Assembly (NCBI GenBank): GCA_030762175.1
Contig: CM060840.1
Coordinates: forward strand, 41,377,501-41,441,500
Direction: 5' to 3'
Source of the DNA: Metallyticus violacea
Lineage: Eukaryota; Arthropoda; Insecta; Mantodea; Metallyticidae
DNA length: 64,000 nt
Shown here: piece by piece, positions 11,222 through 24,796 of the stretch
How the letters are laid out: each line of letters begins with the position of its first letter
How positions within the stretch are numbered: position 1 is the stretch's first letter
Translations under genes and position numbers: made by a program
Notes under the pieces: generated by a model
Seen by the model: only the letters and a program-made list of their open reading frames with translations
Database searches by the model: none
Told to the model about the DNA's origin: nothing

Positions 11222-11302
11222 GTTTTTTCTGTTTTATTTTCTTTTCTTTCTTTCTTTCTTTCTTTTCTTTTTTTTTTCTTTTTTTTTTCTTTTTTTTTTT
11301 TT
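11222..11302. repeat. Pyrimidine-rich (CTTT)n / poly-T tract
   Basis: CTTT units grading into long T runs interrupted by single C residues; it encodes a meaningless S/F-rich frame. Confidence 0.95.
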
Positions 11303-13231
11303 GCTATTTTGTTAAATTTACCACAATGTACATTGCTAACTTTTGCTTCAGGGCAGATATTTTGTAAAGGTTTTAATAAACACAAGCAAATTAAAAGGTT
11401 TCTTGAAAATTTCTCTGAGACGAACTTCCCAAAGTTGTAATATTTTCGGAAGTGGTTAACATTTAGAATTCAGCTCCGAATATACTAATAAACTAGTTAT
11501 TTAGGGCATAACTTGCCTCATATGGGCTATATCTTAGTTTAAAGTACTGTTTTTTTAAATATAGGTGCTTACAATACATGGATATTAGTTATTTCAAGGA
11601 AGGTTATGTTGTTTTTGCCCTTGCTATTTAACCCCGTGGTTGAATTTTACTAGATCATTCATTCCTTTTAGATAAGTAACATCTTAGAACTAAATTGGTA
11701 AATCAACCGACTCTACACGAGAATATAATTAAGCTTAAACAAATGAGGTGGCAGAAAAGGAAACGACATTGTGAGCACCGCCATTTGGTTAGAGAGGAAA
11801 TTAATCTGATCGCCGTTATGACTGATACACTGTTGCCATACCTCTCAACTCGCTCAAATCATAACTTAAAATTAAAACAGAAATATAATTTGATGGGAAA
11901 TCTGTTTTTCCTACACAATAACGTCTTCGAACTATAATTACTCTTTCGAAATACCTGTAGTCTCAAAAGTCCTGAACTCTAGAAGCAATAAATCAAAACT
12001 TATCAAGGTATGCATTGTTCCGTGAACACTGCCCACACTTGCCATGACGTTATTGTTCAGGACAAAGTTCACCTCTTTGTTTCGAGATGGCGTAGCTGCC
12101 AGGAGGGCTTAGAATGTCCAAACAAAAATAAAACCGCGGGGGGGGGGGGCAGCGTTGCGAAGCTGCAGGCAAACTAAGCGTATTTGAGGATTATTTACAT
12201 GTAGAGCTTACTCTTTCTGGTTTGTTTCAGAAAAAATCCCTCTGTAACATATTCTGCGTTGTGACCTTTTCCATTTGAGTTTTGGTGTGTATTTCTTTTT
12301 AGCCTGCTTTGGGTGCTGAGCCAGTAAATACTAATAGCTTATTGAACATTTGACTGCTCAGGATTCTTGCATTTGCAACATTTAATTATCGTAGGTGCTC
12401 TGTATAACATTAGCATGTAGAGAATAGGAACATTCGCAATATTTATTTAAAATCTAGTTTACTTTTATTAAAATATTTTTCCTTTAAAGAATTTCTTCCT
12501 TTGTCTATGAATTACTGCGAAACAGATGTTTATATTTTATGAAGATATTATTTAAAAGAATAGTTGAAGACTAATTTAAACCAAAAATTATATTATATGT
12601 TCTTAATCACTTGAAGACACGCCGGGTCTTGGACGACATTTGGCTATAGAAAATGAAATTCTGCGCACTGCATTCGGTTGATATTTGTAAATAACTTCTT
12701 AAACATCCCCTAGACTCCCGATTCTGCAAACGCACTGTGCCATGTGATGAAAAATGGCGCTTGTTCCGCAATTCTGAGAAGAGAAAATAACGGGTATTCC
12801 GTGGGAAAGTACCTCAATTATTTGCTAAGATCGTTTTGGCAAAATATAATGCTTAGCGTTTGGTAGAATTTCGAAGAAACAGCCGTGAAGTTGACGCTGA
12901 ATTATACTATTAGAAAATGCATAGAGTTTGCGAAGTTTTCAGGCTATACTAGTTGACTTTAACAAATAACAAGGCAATGCTCCTATCAATCATTCAAGTT
13001 TGACGCAACAATAAATATAGAAATATGATATTTCCGACTATTCAAGGAAAGGGGGTTCTCAAAATATCACAAATATATGTTCATAGTGTTTTGCCTCTAA
13101 ATCCAAGGATTGGTGTTGCCAAAAAAATTAAATGCCTGCACAGAGATGGATAAAAGTGGTCGAAAATGATGGCCATTATCTTGAAGAACAATTTTTTGTT
13201 GTTTGCTATTGGTTACTTATGTAGGTATAAA

Positions 13232-13233
<2 letters not shown>
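11303..13233. other. Non-coding, nothing recognised
   Basis: Contains a G run at about 12138-12149. The 80-codon frame 11695-11937 is basic (KQMRWQKRKRHCEHRHLVREE) but not recognised. Confidence 0.45.

Positions 13234-13269
<36 letters not shown>
13234..13269. repeat. Microsatellite (GA)n
   Basis: About 18 AG/GA units. Confidence 0.95.
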
Positions 13270-13270
<1 letters not shown>

Positions 13271-13972
13271 CTTTTTGGCCAACGTAGTACACCAACATTA
13301 TTCTTTAAAAATGTATACCAAAGTCAGAAAGGAATAAAAAAATCTATGACATAAGTATATGTGGGCAGAAACGCCAAATATATTCCTGTTACTGCTGAGT
13401 GCCTTTGAGCCCATGATATAAAGTAAATGTATTTTGGAACTATTAGTAGAAAAGTCTGCGTATGGTTCGGTTCGCACATTCTGGTATTTTTTTCTTCAAT
13501 TGGCACCAGTTCTTTATTATATTAAATTCTACACCTTCCCGCTGTTGCCTGAATAGAGTTGAATTAGGAAGTGTGCTGGAAAGAAAACGCCCAGAAGAAA
13601 GGCTGAAGAAAGGCTAACTTTCAAATACAGAGAACACAATTAACAAATATTATGATTTACTCAACAATAAGAAAAACATGTTAACATGCAAAAAGGAAGT
13701 AAAATTGGTTCAATTACAACAATGCACTCAGCTACATAATTTAAAGCTTGAAAATTCAAATTATTACTACATATTAATGTGCCTTTTAAAATTTAAAACA
13801 GCAAGTTAATTATTTGGTTAAAAATTTTGTAGTCTTCATTTAAAGAATATTTTAAATGAACTTTATAGTTAGCCTTATCTGATAGAAACTTTCAAATGTA
13901 ATAGCACAAATGTTTTTATTACAATTAAACAAACCAGGAACTTCAAAACACCATGATCACTGGTTCGGGTTA

Positions 13973-13974
<2 letters not shown>
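13270..13974. other. Non-coding, nothing recognised
   Basis: AT-rich with only short frames (for example 13324-13506 on the minus strand). Confidence 0.5.

Positions 13975-14017
<43 letters not shown>
13975..14017. repeat. Microsatellite (GA)n
   Basis: About 21 AG units. Confidence 0.95.
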
Positions 14018-14019
<2 letters not shown>

Positions 14020-16266
14020 CCGGTCCTACCTATTTGAATAAAGGCCAAAACGTGTGTTACCCCTTTGATTCCGAAAACTCTTTGCCAGTGGTGAGCAGAA
14101 GAATAAGCGACAACGCTAGAAACGTGACAACATTTCTCGAAAAGTGCTTTGTGTGTCCCAACTAATAGAGAAAGTCACAGGATGGACAGGGAGATCAGGA
14201 TATAAAAGGGGCAGTATTAGGTTAAGACACATAGAGGAATGCGTGCAAGCGGCATTATTAACAGAACGTAATTCTTAAGTCCTGTGGGCATTTTACCTCA
14301 TTTATGGCTAATAATTAAAGAAAAGAAAAACGTATCATAAAAAGTGAATGAGTGGGCTAACCTAATTGAAAAGAAGGCTGCAATATCGTCAGATGCACGT
14401 AAATACACTAAATATTAAAACAAAAGAAAGCTGGCGTGCTAGGACTGGAATTTATTATGACCAAATAGCACACATGGGCACATTAATAAGCTGATGTTCT
14501 ATCCAACATTTATTGATAAATTATCTTGGAAGCCGTACAAACCATTCTTAATACTGGCAGAACAAGAGAAATTTAGGTCGTATTTTGAACACTTCGTAAC
14601 ACTTATCTTATAATTCAATTATCCATAATTTCAAAGTGAGCAGAGTACTGTAAACATATGTGCAATATATATTCCGATGGATAGGGGGAAAAAAACTTAA
14701 ATGCATTGTAATGGGGTTAAAAAGTACTCACAATTTGACATTCTCCTTTTTAGGTAGTTACCAAATACTAATTTAAATAAACAGTTTACAAGACATCTCT
14801 TAGCATTTGAAGGAGATTGCACACCAAATAATAGTTAGAGCTAAATATGCTTTTATAAAAATAAACACAGCTTAATAGAACATTTTAAACTGCCAAATGG
14901 AAGTGCATTTAAAAATTTAGTTCTATAGTAAAAGATTGCGTTTCATGAGATGTTGAATTTTATTATAAATACACTCTTGTATTTCTGGTTCTATTAACAC
15001 AGTAGATGAAATAAGCTCACTCTTAAAATGCATCGATTCGGGCATGTTATTCAAGGCTTAACAACCAGAGAATGCTGTTAAAGTTCTTTAAAAAATAAAT
15101 GAGTTATGGAGCTGCACTGTGAGTGCTTTTAAATGGATTGCTCTTTTATAATAAAAAACTCAAATTTTAAAGTTTTATTTGAACAGAACGCAACACTGGT
15201 GATGGTAATAGGGATTTGGAATCAGTTTACACGACTTGCAGTCGTACAGCTACGTATATATGTGCGTGAGAGAGCGAGAACAGAATGGAAACTCAATGCC
15301 ATTTATAATTCATGTATTCGCGGAAACTCCTATGTTACTGAATAATTTACTGCAATATTCCCGCTGCAATCCTGGTTTGTAAGCACTACATTGGTACTCT
15401 AAAGCTTAATTCCGGGTTTACTCCGTTGGCTGTAAACATATATATTTCTTCAGATTTCTATTTTTCCTTGTTTTATTTCAAACCTCGTCATAGCTAAGGG
15501 AGGAATTACTTTAAGTATTGATACTTTTTTCATTATTATGGTGATTTTAATGCGCTATATCGACTGTAAAAGATCATTTAATAGTCTAGACAAAGTATTC
15601 AAACATTTAATATTAATAAAAGAGGGTTAGTCCTTTTGGGGGTTCTTATACTTATTCCAGCACACAAAGTTTCCTCTCTCTGATCATCAGCTACATTATC
15701 GTGTATTATTTATCTGGAATCTTTTTCTCTCAACAACTGGAGATGGGGGGGGGGAGACGGAAATACAAATGAGGGCTGTAGGGGCGCTGTTTGTGCATAA
15801 ATTCGCCTGCTTACTTAATAATTGATGTCCACTGTCACTAATACCAGCCGCCTTTTAATATTTCAATTAATAATAAGGTAGAGCCTAAAAACTGAAACCT
15901 GATTGGAAGAACTTCTAACCAATGAATATCAAATGTATTCGAGAAGTGAGAGATGGCCTGACTTTGAAGTGCAAGTAGAAGACCAATTTACTCGCTGGTC
16001 GCCACTCCAGTAGATACAATGTGAACGGTGAAATAAAAAAAACTATGTGTTTTGTGTTATGCTGAATTCAAAGCAATTGTTTCTATTCAGCTCTGTTTTC
16101 GACGAATTTGTACTTCTGGTGGTAAGGGCTTGCGATGAAGGTTTAATCAATCTCCTGTAATGGGAAATGAAAACAAACGACATCTACAGGGCAACTAAAA
16201 ACAGTCGATGACGATGTAGAGCGTATTTGATTATCTTGCTGTAGAGGAAAAAAGCAATGCAGTGAA
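14018..16266. other. Non-coding, nothing recognised
   Basis: A 70-codon frame (15133-15345) without motifs and a G run near 15746-15755 are the only notes. Confidence 0.45.
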
Positions 16267-16359
16267 AATATTCGCGATTTGGGTCAGCTCCGAGACAAAA
16301 TAGCTGCTAGCATTGCAACAGCTATACTCATGATTGAGAGGAGTGGGTTAAAAGTTTAA
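16267..16359 (+). pseudogene. Possible mariner-type transposase C-terminal scrap
   Basis: A 30-codon open stretch ending in a stop begins NIRDLGQLRDKIAASIATAI. It resembles the 'NLxxLRxRIxxAxxxI' segment that follows the DDE core in mariner/Tc1-like transposases, where the enzyme's C-terminus lies about 40-60 residues further on. No catalytic motif is visible upstream, so this rests on a short match and is tentative. Confidence 0.3.
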
Positions 16360-16649
16360 TATCTTTTGACACGTGCGGATCCACAAATAAAAATGTTTTC
16401 CAAAGAAACGTAAATATTTCTGAACATTTTAGAAATTTATTTTTATTCAATATTTATAGAGATATAATTTTTTAAATCCTAGGATTCTCATTTGGGTAAT
16501 TCAGTATTAGAGATCGTTAATCTCTAGGCATAAAGCTGTTACGACGTAACTACTGTAAGAAACTATTATCATTGGAGACAATAATCTGCTGGAATTTATT
16601 TTCTTATGTCGCTAACACGAAGAAAGATGTTTATTGGAAATGAAGAATT

Positions 16650-16731
16650 CGGATCACGTACTGGATTCGGACAATGGTTCTTCAGTCTTCCCGTGCTGAC
16701 GCTCTAACCAAATGAGCTACCGTGTCCTCCA
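16650..16731 (-). mobile_element. tRNA-like SINE head or tRNA pseudogene
   Basis: The minus strand reads a box A-like TAGCTCATTTGGTTAGAGCG (16700-16719) and, about 27 nt downstream, a degenerate box B TGTCCGAATCC (16663-16673). Spacing fits a tRNA-derived head. The acceptor ends do not pair well and no CCA-competent stem is seen, so it is not a functional tRNA. The SINE body, if any, would lie at lower coordinates. Confidence 0.5.
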
Positions 16732-16879
16732 AGCATGGAACCACGGAACTTCTCTTATCTGATTCTATATATCTCGGAGATCTTCCTAAGGAATTTTATA
16801 CTCTGACCAATTTATTCCTTAAGAGGCTACGAGTAATTTTGACACAGGCTTCATGTTTAACCACCAACTATAAAACAGT

Positions 16880-16884
<5 letters not shown>

Positions 16885-16937
<53 letters not shown>
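16885..16937. repeat. Microsatellite (TA)n
   Basis: About 26 TA units; gives the I/Y alternation in the frame 16722-17150, which is therefore not considered a gene. Confidence 0.97.
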
Positions 16938-16939
<2 letters not shown>

Positions 16940-17523
16940 CTTAGGATGTCAACACAGAAAACTGAAGATCCGTGGTAAATCCCGGCCATTTTTCCAGTCT
17001 GATTCTTTCTTTCTTTCAACTAATGTACTACACACGACTAGTGTGCAAGTACCATTTCTATATAAAGACCTTTATCATTTTGCTGGTGACATATTAGTTG
17101 CTCTTCATTATGCAGAAAGCAAGCAAGGTGTTCCTTTAAATTGGTTTTAAAGTGTAGATGGTTTTCAGAAATAATTAATATAGGCATGGTACTATCAACG
17201 TTTTCATAAAAGGTGGTTAAAACCGTTATCACTTACAATCCTGTCACTTATGAATAATGGTCAAAAAATAAAATTATGATAAACTCACTTCAAGGTTAAA
17301 AATACGAAAGGATGTAAAAGTTCTGTGTTCTACAACAGGCAAAAAATGTCCTTTTCTTAGATAAATCAAACAAGGGGCCTTATATATTTAAAATTATAAT
17401 TATTATTTTAACATATAATTTACTTATCACAACTTGCAAAGGCATTAAATATTTCGAAATGATGCAATGTACTCTAGGTTGCCAAATAAGTTGGAAAACA
17501 CAGGACACGTTCTGAAATGCTTT

Positions 17524-17800
17524 TTTCAGGTTTTCCCTGGTACTTAAACGAGTACTTAGATGTATATTTAATTTCCATGAATGTTCCACTCTCTTAGTTC
17601 ATATCATTTTATTCCATAGTTCTGGCTGCAGGATCGAAAGTGCCAGGTAAGCTGGGTTGCTGCTCTGCGGCGTGGCGGTGGATTCGCGCCTTTAAAGTTC
17701 TGTCCTGACGGATTATGTCTGGGGGGCCTCCCTTGAGGTTCTACGTTGGGGCAGACTGTTCTGCCACTGGGACTAAGTTCTTCAAAACGTAAGCGATCCC
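17524..17800. repeat. Unclassified dispersed repeat, family E copy 1
   Basis: Aligns with 18672-18950 in the same orientation. Shared blocks in order are TTTCCATGAAT, then (C)TCATATCA-TTCATTCC-type text, GGTTCTG/AGTTCTG, then GGATCGAAAGTG/GGGTCGAAAGTG, then a GC-richer CTGCGG...GGTG segment. Divergence is high, so the copies are old. No tRNA boxes or coding frame. The 69-codon minus-strand frame 17604-17813 is inside it. Confidence 0.65.
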
Positions 17801-18671
17801 AAATTAGCCCCATGAAACACTGCCCCTGCTATATGGCATATGGTCTTCTACCCTTCCGGAGCTGCTTCCCTTTGTGAGCGTAGGTGCAAAAGGCCCATCA
17901 GTGAGGTAGAGATGCTCAAACATCGTCCTACCTAACCATATTCTGCCCTATCCTACAATTGGAGTTTGTTTTATTGAACCAGCTAGAGCTAATAACCAAT
18001 CAGATTATATCCCTAGGGTGTGCCAATGAACTCGTAGGGAATTGAGTCAAATTTCTCTTAGTAGAAATATCATCCCTCCTGCCTAAACTACAGGGGATAC
18101 ACTGAATTGTAGAGAATCAAACTTAGAATACACATTCTTATCTGTACGTATTACTTCCTGTTTAAATTTTGCATTCCATATGTACTCTGCAAGTCAAGTG
18201 GACTGAAAATGTACAATAAAATTCATTAAATGAAAGAGAGAAAATTAATGAATATCGAGACACTTTCCGCGAGGCAAACATTTGTGGGAATGGCACAAAT
18301 AGGCTTGACCTTGTTAACTACTATACTGTAGCTACTGAGAATGGCAGTATTGACAACCTAAGACTGCAAAAGAAATGAATTATGCTTTTTCTTCGCACGT
18401 CTGGCATTTACTGGCAGCTGCAATTTATGAGATATAATGAGAATTTTAATTGATCTTTCTAAACGCCTAATTCTGTATTATTTCATGCCTTAGTCTAAAT
18501 AAGATATTAACAAATATGATTAATTTATTTGATCTCATCTTGTTAATAACATATCCAACGTACCACAAATATTTAGTGTGCTTCTTTGAAAAATTCTATG
18601 GACACAAACTGTTCGTTTAAACAAGAAAATGTTCAGGCAGTATTCAGAAGAAGTTGGGACCGACCATCCTG
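17801..18671. other. Non-coding between family E copies
   Basis: The first 300 bases are GC-richer than average and may belong to the repeat; no element or gene was recognised. Confidence 0.4.
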
Positions 18672-18950
18672 CCTGTATTTTTTTCGTAGTTTCCCCTGAC
18701 TTCTTAGGCCAATACTGTGATGCAACTTTTCTTTCCATGAATTTTTAGCTCTCCCATTTCATATCAATTCATTCCCTTGGTTCTGTTACAGGGTCGAAAG
18801 TGGGCTGCTGCGGTGAGACGGTGACTTGCGCTTAGGGAAAAGGTTTCTGCCCCGGTGTCTGGTATGGGAGTGGTCCTTCTGAGGAGGTCGTACTCCTTGC
18901 AGGGGGAGAGTCATTGGGCAAGGCTAAAGTCCCAAAATATGCTCCTCCTT
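18672..18950. repeat. Unclassified dispersed repeat, family E copy 2
   Basis: Second copy of the repeat described at 17524-17800, about 1.15 kb away in direct orientation. The upstream part includes GTAGTTTCCCCTGACTTCTT, matching the TTTTCCCTGGTACTT of copy 1. Confidence 0.65.
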
Positions 18951-19486
18951 CCCTAGTAATCCAATCCAACATAATAAATGTATGCAATTGAAGAGAATGT
19001 TGTCGTGGCTCTGGAAAGGCATCAAACTAATTTATATGCTCAATTAAGGGTATATAGCTAAGTTGCCCTTAGGTTGCACATAATAAATACCTCATCATGT
19101 TAGAGAAACAGTTCCATTATAGCCGCGAGATCTTCTTTGGACACAATATGTGATCAGTTTCAATAGTTTGGAATGTACCCTAGCTAACGACCACAATTAG
19201 AACCATATAAACTAAGAGGGAAAAGTATTCCTTCATAAACTTTCAGCACGCATTTAGTGATGAAGTATCGGCAATAATTAGGTTGGATTACAAGCTGATG
19301 ATTTGTGTTTGATGGAATTTTCTGTGAAACGCACCTCGAACTTGTCCCACTCAGTCCTGTCGCTCATGACAAAACTCTATCTCAAGAGAATATCTGAAGC
19401 GTCACATTCGACTTTGATCAACCCACTCTAACATGACAGTGCTTCAGTCCAGGCAAATTAAATTGGAATTAAATGCGATCGAAGGC
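18951..19486. other. Non-coding, nothing recognised
   Basis: No boxes, repeats or open frames of note. Confidence 0.5.
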
Positions 19487-19540
19487 CTGCGTAGTTCAGT
19501 AGATTGCTTTCGGTTCAAGGCAAATTTTTCCGTTAGCACT
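19487..19540 (+). mobile_element. Weak tRNA-like SINE head
   Basis: GTAGTTCAGTAGATTGC (from 19491) fits the box A consensus, and GGTTCAAGGC follows 5 nt later (from 19512). The second motif matches box B only in its first half, and the spacing between the boxes is far too short for a tRNA. At best an internally deleted remnant. Confidence 0.25.
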
Positions 19541-21093
19541 TTTAGAATTACACTTTCGAGATGGTTTTCAAAAAGGATGGGTTGCGTTTTAACTTTTCTG
19601 TATTGTTAAAAAGTTATAGTGAAGAAAATTTTGGTACAACCCAGTGTTCTTTCTATTTAAACAATAAGTTTATATAACCTAAGATGTCGGAATAGAGTTG
19701 GAAAGGCGAATGAGTAGGTACTGAATGGTCTAGGAGTTCAGCCTGAAGGGACACAGCGTTTTTTCTTCTCCCTAATTTGTCTTTTGAATTAATTTGGGAA
19801 ATTTTAAGTAAAATTTTCCGAGAGAATGCAGGTACCTGGAGTGTACAACCTCGAAATGATGTTTAGTCAAAATATCTTATCTGGACGCCAAGTTCATTGT
19901 TTATGGCCACACGCTGTTCCAGAGACATGTCGATCTGAGCTTAACTTATTATTTATTGTCCCTTAATGCTCTTCAGCAATCAAATGGATAGATAGGACAG
20001 GATGACACATTGATGGTTATGGCTTTTATGTGACCAGAAGTGCTAAAACCACATTACATTTACTACATGGATTGAAGAAAAATATCGCATTTCGAAGCAA
20101 ACGCCCACAAAACCTTTATGCAACGTGCTTCGAATAAAAATCTCACAAACCCTAGGGTTTCGTGCTTTCAATTCGACGCTCACTTTACTTCGATTTCTCC
20201 CCTGCACAGCACACGCACACGTGTGGGGAGAGGATGTCCGATCCCTTTAGATGCAGGCTCGACGAACCTTTGGGAATCGCGATAGTTCTAACATGCGAGT
20301 CTCTTCCGAAACAAAAGTCATTCCCATGGGTTTATTTGCGTGTGATGATATTTCATCGATACTCGTGGCTTAATGAGTTACCTTATCCCGGAGAAGAACT
20401 CATACGTTTATGCACAGTTCGGGTATAATTACTGGGAACAGAGCTGGATGGCTCGGCGCATGTTACGAGTGTTTTTTCTTCCGCCCTGACAGGAGTTAGT
20501 CCGTTTAAAGTTTTGAGGTACACAGATACTAATCGCCAGGCTGGGAAAGATCAGGTATATATTCTGCTTTTCTTTAGATTTCACCAGAATGCATACATTT
20601 TAAATGTATAAACCAGAAAAAAAGACAATTATTATTTGTAATAAATTTAAATGCATAATAACCCGAATTCTATCACATAGTATTTAAGAACAACCACGAA
20701 AATGAGCCTAGAATTAATAAATCAGCGACAAGTATGAACATTTCCGTTAGTGTCATGCTCATTCAGTTTTTTACTTTAAGGAAGGCTATTGTTGATACAG
20801 AACTCCTAGGATTTGTCCACCAAAAACACTTGTACCATAGATCACAAAAGAGGAAAGAATTTATAAAATAATAGTTGCATTTTTATATATTAACAATTTA
20901 ACAGATGTCCCTTAAAAATAAACAGATCATCAGATAAACTATAATGCCGAGATAGTGCACAATAAATGTATGATTACAATACGCCAGTGTGAGCACTTAG
21001 ATATTACCTTTCATTAAGTTAAATTGTTACAAAAATAGAATAGAATAGCAAATTTACCTCAGAACTGTTAATACAGAATAACTATAAATTTAT

Positions 21094-21098
<5 letters not shown>
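19541..21098. other. Non-coding, one unrecognised 88-codon frame
   Basis: The frame 20162-20428 (+) has balanced composition and begins MLSIRRSLYFDFSPAQ, but no family is recognised. The rest is AT-rich. Confidence 0.4.

Positions 21099-21131
<33 letters not shown>
21099..21131. repeat. Microsatellite (AT)n
   Basis: About 16 AT units. Confidence 0.95.
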
Positions 21132-21133
<2 letters not shown>

Positions 21134-22422
21134 TTTAAGAAAATTAACAAAGCAATTTCCACAGATCATTCATTTAACAAAATTTCCTTAATAATCAAGT
21201 TAACAAAATACCTGGGTCACTGGCACATTTATCAAACAAGTTGACTGAAATACATTTTGAGGTAAGGACAACCGATCGCTCTGATGCCACGAATATTACC
21301 AAGTATGGAATTTTACTTGCCCGATCCCCAAAGTCAAAAAGACGTCTAAGCATGAAAATCTAATGATCAGTTCTCGGATATGAGCGAAGGCAGCAGGCAA
21401 GGAAATGATAAAAAAAAAAAAAATCAAACGATACCAAGTTTTATAACCAATGACGATAAAAACTACTTTAGAGAAGATTCTGGAAAACGTGCATCGTAAA
21501 AGATAGGAAATAGAAAGAAAAAGAAAAAAATCAAAATCAGAAACGGATGACGTAATGTGATAACATTTAAAAGGTTTAACCATTAGAGGCGTTTATTTAC
21601 AAAGTCTGTACAATAAACCCATAACTTATATAGTTCTGAAACGAAATAAATACAGTTCTTAATATGGAACAATACTTCACAATTTTTATTTGAACTTAGT
21701 TGAAATATTTTGGTAAACAAACATTGTTACAGCATTGAATTATGAGACAACATGAAGACGGTTTAAGCAAGAGCACACAGGAACTACCGTAGTATACTAA
21801 ACACATATGCCTTGATACAACAAAGATGTAAGGCGGCAAATCATAGTGCGAGCGCGTTGCAGTGGTAGTTTATCTTCACAAGGTGGACTCAGGGAATCTA
21901 GCGAACTAACTCGGACATAAAGTGGTTGCGTACATACACTCAACTACCACACAGTGAGCAGTAGGCCTACTAAGGAACACGCGTATAAAATAGTGACATG
22001 CTTTAACGTTAAAATATGGATCTACACGTCTCTTAATACGTACCAAAATACCTTATGCAACATTTATCTGAACGAAATGAGATACAGATACTCTTTAGTA
22101 GCTGAAGAAAAAACTTTGGGGGGGGGGGGGGTCCACTTGACACATGAAAAACACAGCATTTTATTCAAGCTTTTATCAGTTCAAATTAACTTACTGCTCT
22201 TTAGAAGCTTGCAGATAGTGTAGCAGTAGCTCCTGGGCATGTACAAAATTTAATCCCTAAATGAATGTGCGGAAAGGATGACAAGTTTAAATGCCGTAAA
22301 ACAAATGCTGTTCATATAAAGGAAATGACAGGTCCTTCCTGAAGATCCATTGTCTGGTAATTATTTTATTAACCTTTATTCTGGAATTAACCTCTTACTT
22401 CCATTTCCATTTTAATGTCATA
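21132..22422. other. Non-coding, nothing recognised
   Basis: A and G homopolymers at about 21411-21423 and 22119-22130. The 95-codon minus-strand frame 21296-21583 is hydrophobic but crosses a poly-A tract and is not recognised. Confidence 0.45.
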
Positions 22423-22475
22423 ATCCATCCATCCATCCATCCATCCATCCATCCATCCATCCATCCGTCCGTCCA
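22423..22475. repeat. Microsatellite (CATC)n
   Basis: About 13 tetranucleotide units, the last few carrying T-to-G changes (CCGT). Confidence 0.96.
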
Positions 22476-22528
22476 TATAGTATAGCGTCATTGATAGGCC
22501 ACAAACTTGTATTATTAAATCCATTCTA

Positions 22529-22548
22529 TTCGACTTTGTAAAGTCGAA
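22529..22548. other. Short perfect palindrome
   Basis: TTCGACTTT and AAAGTCGAA form a 9-bp inverted repeat around a 2-nt centre, just after the CATC array. No element boundaries seen. Confidence 0.6.
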
Positions 22549-24796
22549 GTAGCAACACCAGCCTCACAGTATTCTGGTGAAGAGTTTCGCTTGTAAGAAA
22601 AAACCACATATGAGTTTGCTTATGCTTCCCCGTTTGGGTTAACGTGCAATTTTTATCTTTATGACACAACCTTTTCTGTACCTGATATCTAAGGCAGGAG
22701 GGTAGAGGTACTGAAGGTTTGGCAGATCTCGTCCTCTTATCTCAAACAAATTTTATATCTGGGATATTTCGGGACATGGAGCACGAAATGGTACACATTA
22801 GCACTACTGATGCCAAACTCATAACTGAACCCTATGCGATAGACCGATAAGTGCAATTCCACGTTAAATCGGATGGAAAATTAGGACAAATAATTTCATA
22901 TTTTTAAAAGTATTATATTTTATACTAAAATATGCATATATAAATGAATGCTATTGTAAAATATATCATACTTGTGTTTAATACTTTTCATACAATATAT
23001 TCTATTTTGTTAAAATTGCGTCTTTATAAAGATATAGCTCTCTAGCGCCTGTAAATAGAAATCTAAACAGTTACTCATTTTAAAGCTAATATTTGACTAA
23101 AAATTTAAGCTTAAAATATAGTAATTAATTTATGATGTTAGAAGAATATGTGGTTTACGCAAATTTTACGCATAAAATAAAAATATAACAAATTTGCATA
23201 TTATTAGATTTGTGCTCCAAGCTAAAAAGCGTAAGAAAAAAAAAACACATACCTTGAGTTTAAGTTACTATAAAGTCAGTACTCTTTATGGGAATTATTT
23301 TTGTTAGAGCATCGAAATAATATTGATATATTTGTGTCAGGGCGAGAGAGAGAGAGAGAGAGAGAGATTTTTACTATTATCTATGAAGAAATTAGCAAGT
23401 ACGATTTGATTGCTGAAAGTCCCTGTTGAAATGTTATATTAACTATAACCCATATACATTTTAAACAATGTTTACTATCTGCTATAATACCTACTTTTGA
23501 TGAAATGCCTAGTGTTAGTCTTACTGAATTTTTTCCTTCTAAATTTATAATTTTTCACTAAAGTTATCCCATAAAAAAACAAACAAACGCTATGAAAGAA
23601 AACTAGCCTTCATATAATCATAATCGCATTATTCTTTATATATATAAAGATATATAAAGACACACATATATATATATATATAAAGAACAAATTAACAGTA
23701 ATAATAGAAGATTTAAAAGGATAAAACACTAAGATAAAGTCACACCTGAAATCGGTATATTTCGAACTCGTAGAGCTCTTCAGTGGCAAGAAGACAAGTG
23801 ACAATTATATATATATATATAATATTTAACGTTCCTTGTTCCCGCTTTTATATTGATCGGCGCATTATATGAACCTCGGCGATTGTCTCAATTAATAGCA
23901 TATATGCTATTCACTATACTGTTGTTTATTTATTTCCAAAAAGTATGTAAAATAGAAAAAGAATGGAAAAAATAAGCTCAGGCTCCCAAACTATCGGCTA
24001 AGCTATGGAAATTTTTGTTTTTCAACTCCTCCAAAAGGCCGTTCTGTACTTCTGCAATATTATCTTAGGTTTTATATTTTACATTTTAATGATTTATTCG
24101 TGTAACTTGATAATATAAATTAGTAAAATTAATATAAATGTATAACTGAAGATGCTGAAAGTATTTAGAATACTTTTCCCTTTAACAGCGGATAGAGAAA
24201 GTTAGGTAATTAATTATTACGGTGGGTTCTAAAATTATTTATTTTGTAAGACATAATAAGATCCAGCAACGTAGAGGAATGGAATTGTTTTATATTTTTT
24301 TACTCGTAGTTTTCTTAGTGCTAACAAAGTTATTAAAATTATATTACCGACCAAAACAGGAGTAATGGAAATATAGTGGCCTAAAGTACTGAATATCATT
24401 CGGAATTCACTGCCGATTCACATAAGATTAACCGAACTTTTACTATGTTTGTGCGCTTATAATGAAAATGGGGGCAGAGGTAGTTGGAAGATTTTTTTGT
24501 TCGAAACTCGAGAGGTACTAATTTTTACGGCATTGAGTTATACACAACTATTGACCCGCATACTATTCGTTAGCCACATCATACTGTGAAACCAGATTTC
24601 ATACAGCTCCATTCATGTCATGTGTAGAAAGTAAAAAAGTATAAAAGGCAACGTCTTCAAAATCCGATAAAATGCGCTCGCTCACTCAATACAAAAGTCG
24701 ATAGATGCCATCATTTTCTTACATGGTATATAACGAAACATTTAATAAGTGAAATACAATGCGAACCAGCTTTATATATTTTTCTCCTGTATGACA
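22549..24796. other. AT-rich non-coding with short simple repeats
   Basis: Contains (GA)n at 23343-23368 and (TA)n at about 23663-23682 and 23802-23820. No gene or element recognised. Confidence 0.5.

Noticed and set aside
10994..11440. 148-codon open frame with an S/F-rich tail
   Set aside because: Made of family C SINE followed by a CTTT/poly-T tract.
13975..14017. CRISPR-like or satellite array among the GA, AAT, TA and CATC repeats
   Set aside because: These are simple microsatellites with no spacers or higher-order units.
16650..16731. Functional tRNA gene
   Set aside because: Box A fits, but box B is degenerate and acceptor ends do not pair; a SINE head or tRNA pseudogene is more likely.
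16722..17150. 142-codon open frame
   Set aside because: Bridged by a (TA)26 run encoding alternating I/Y; the start lies at the edge of a tRNA-like SINE head.
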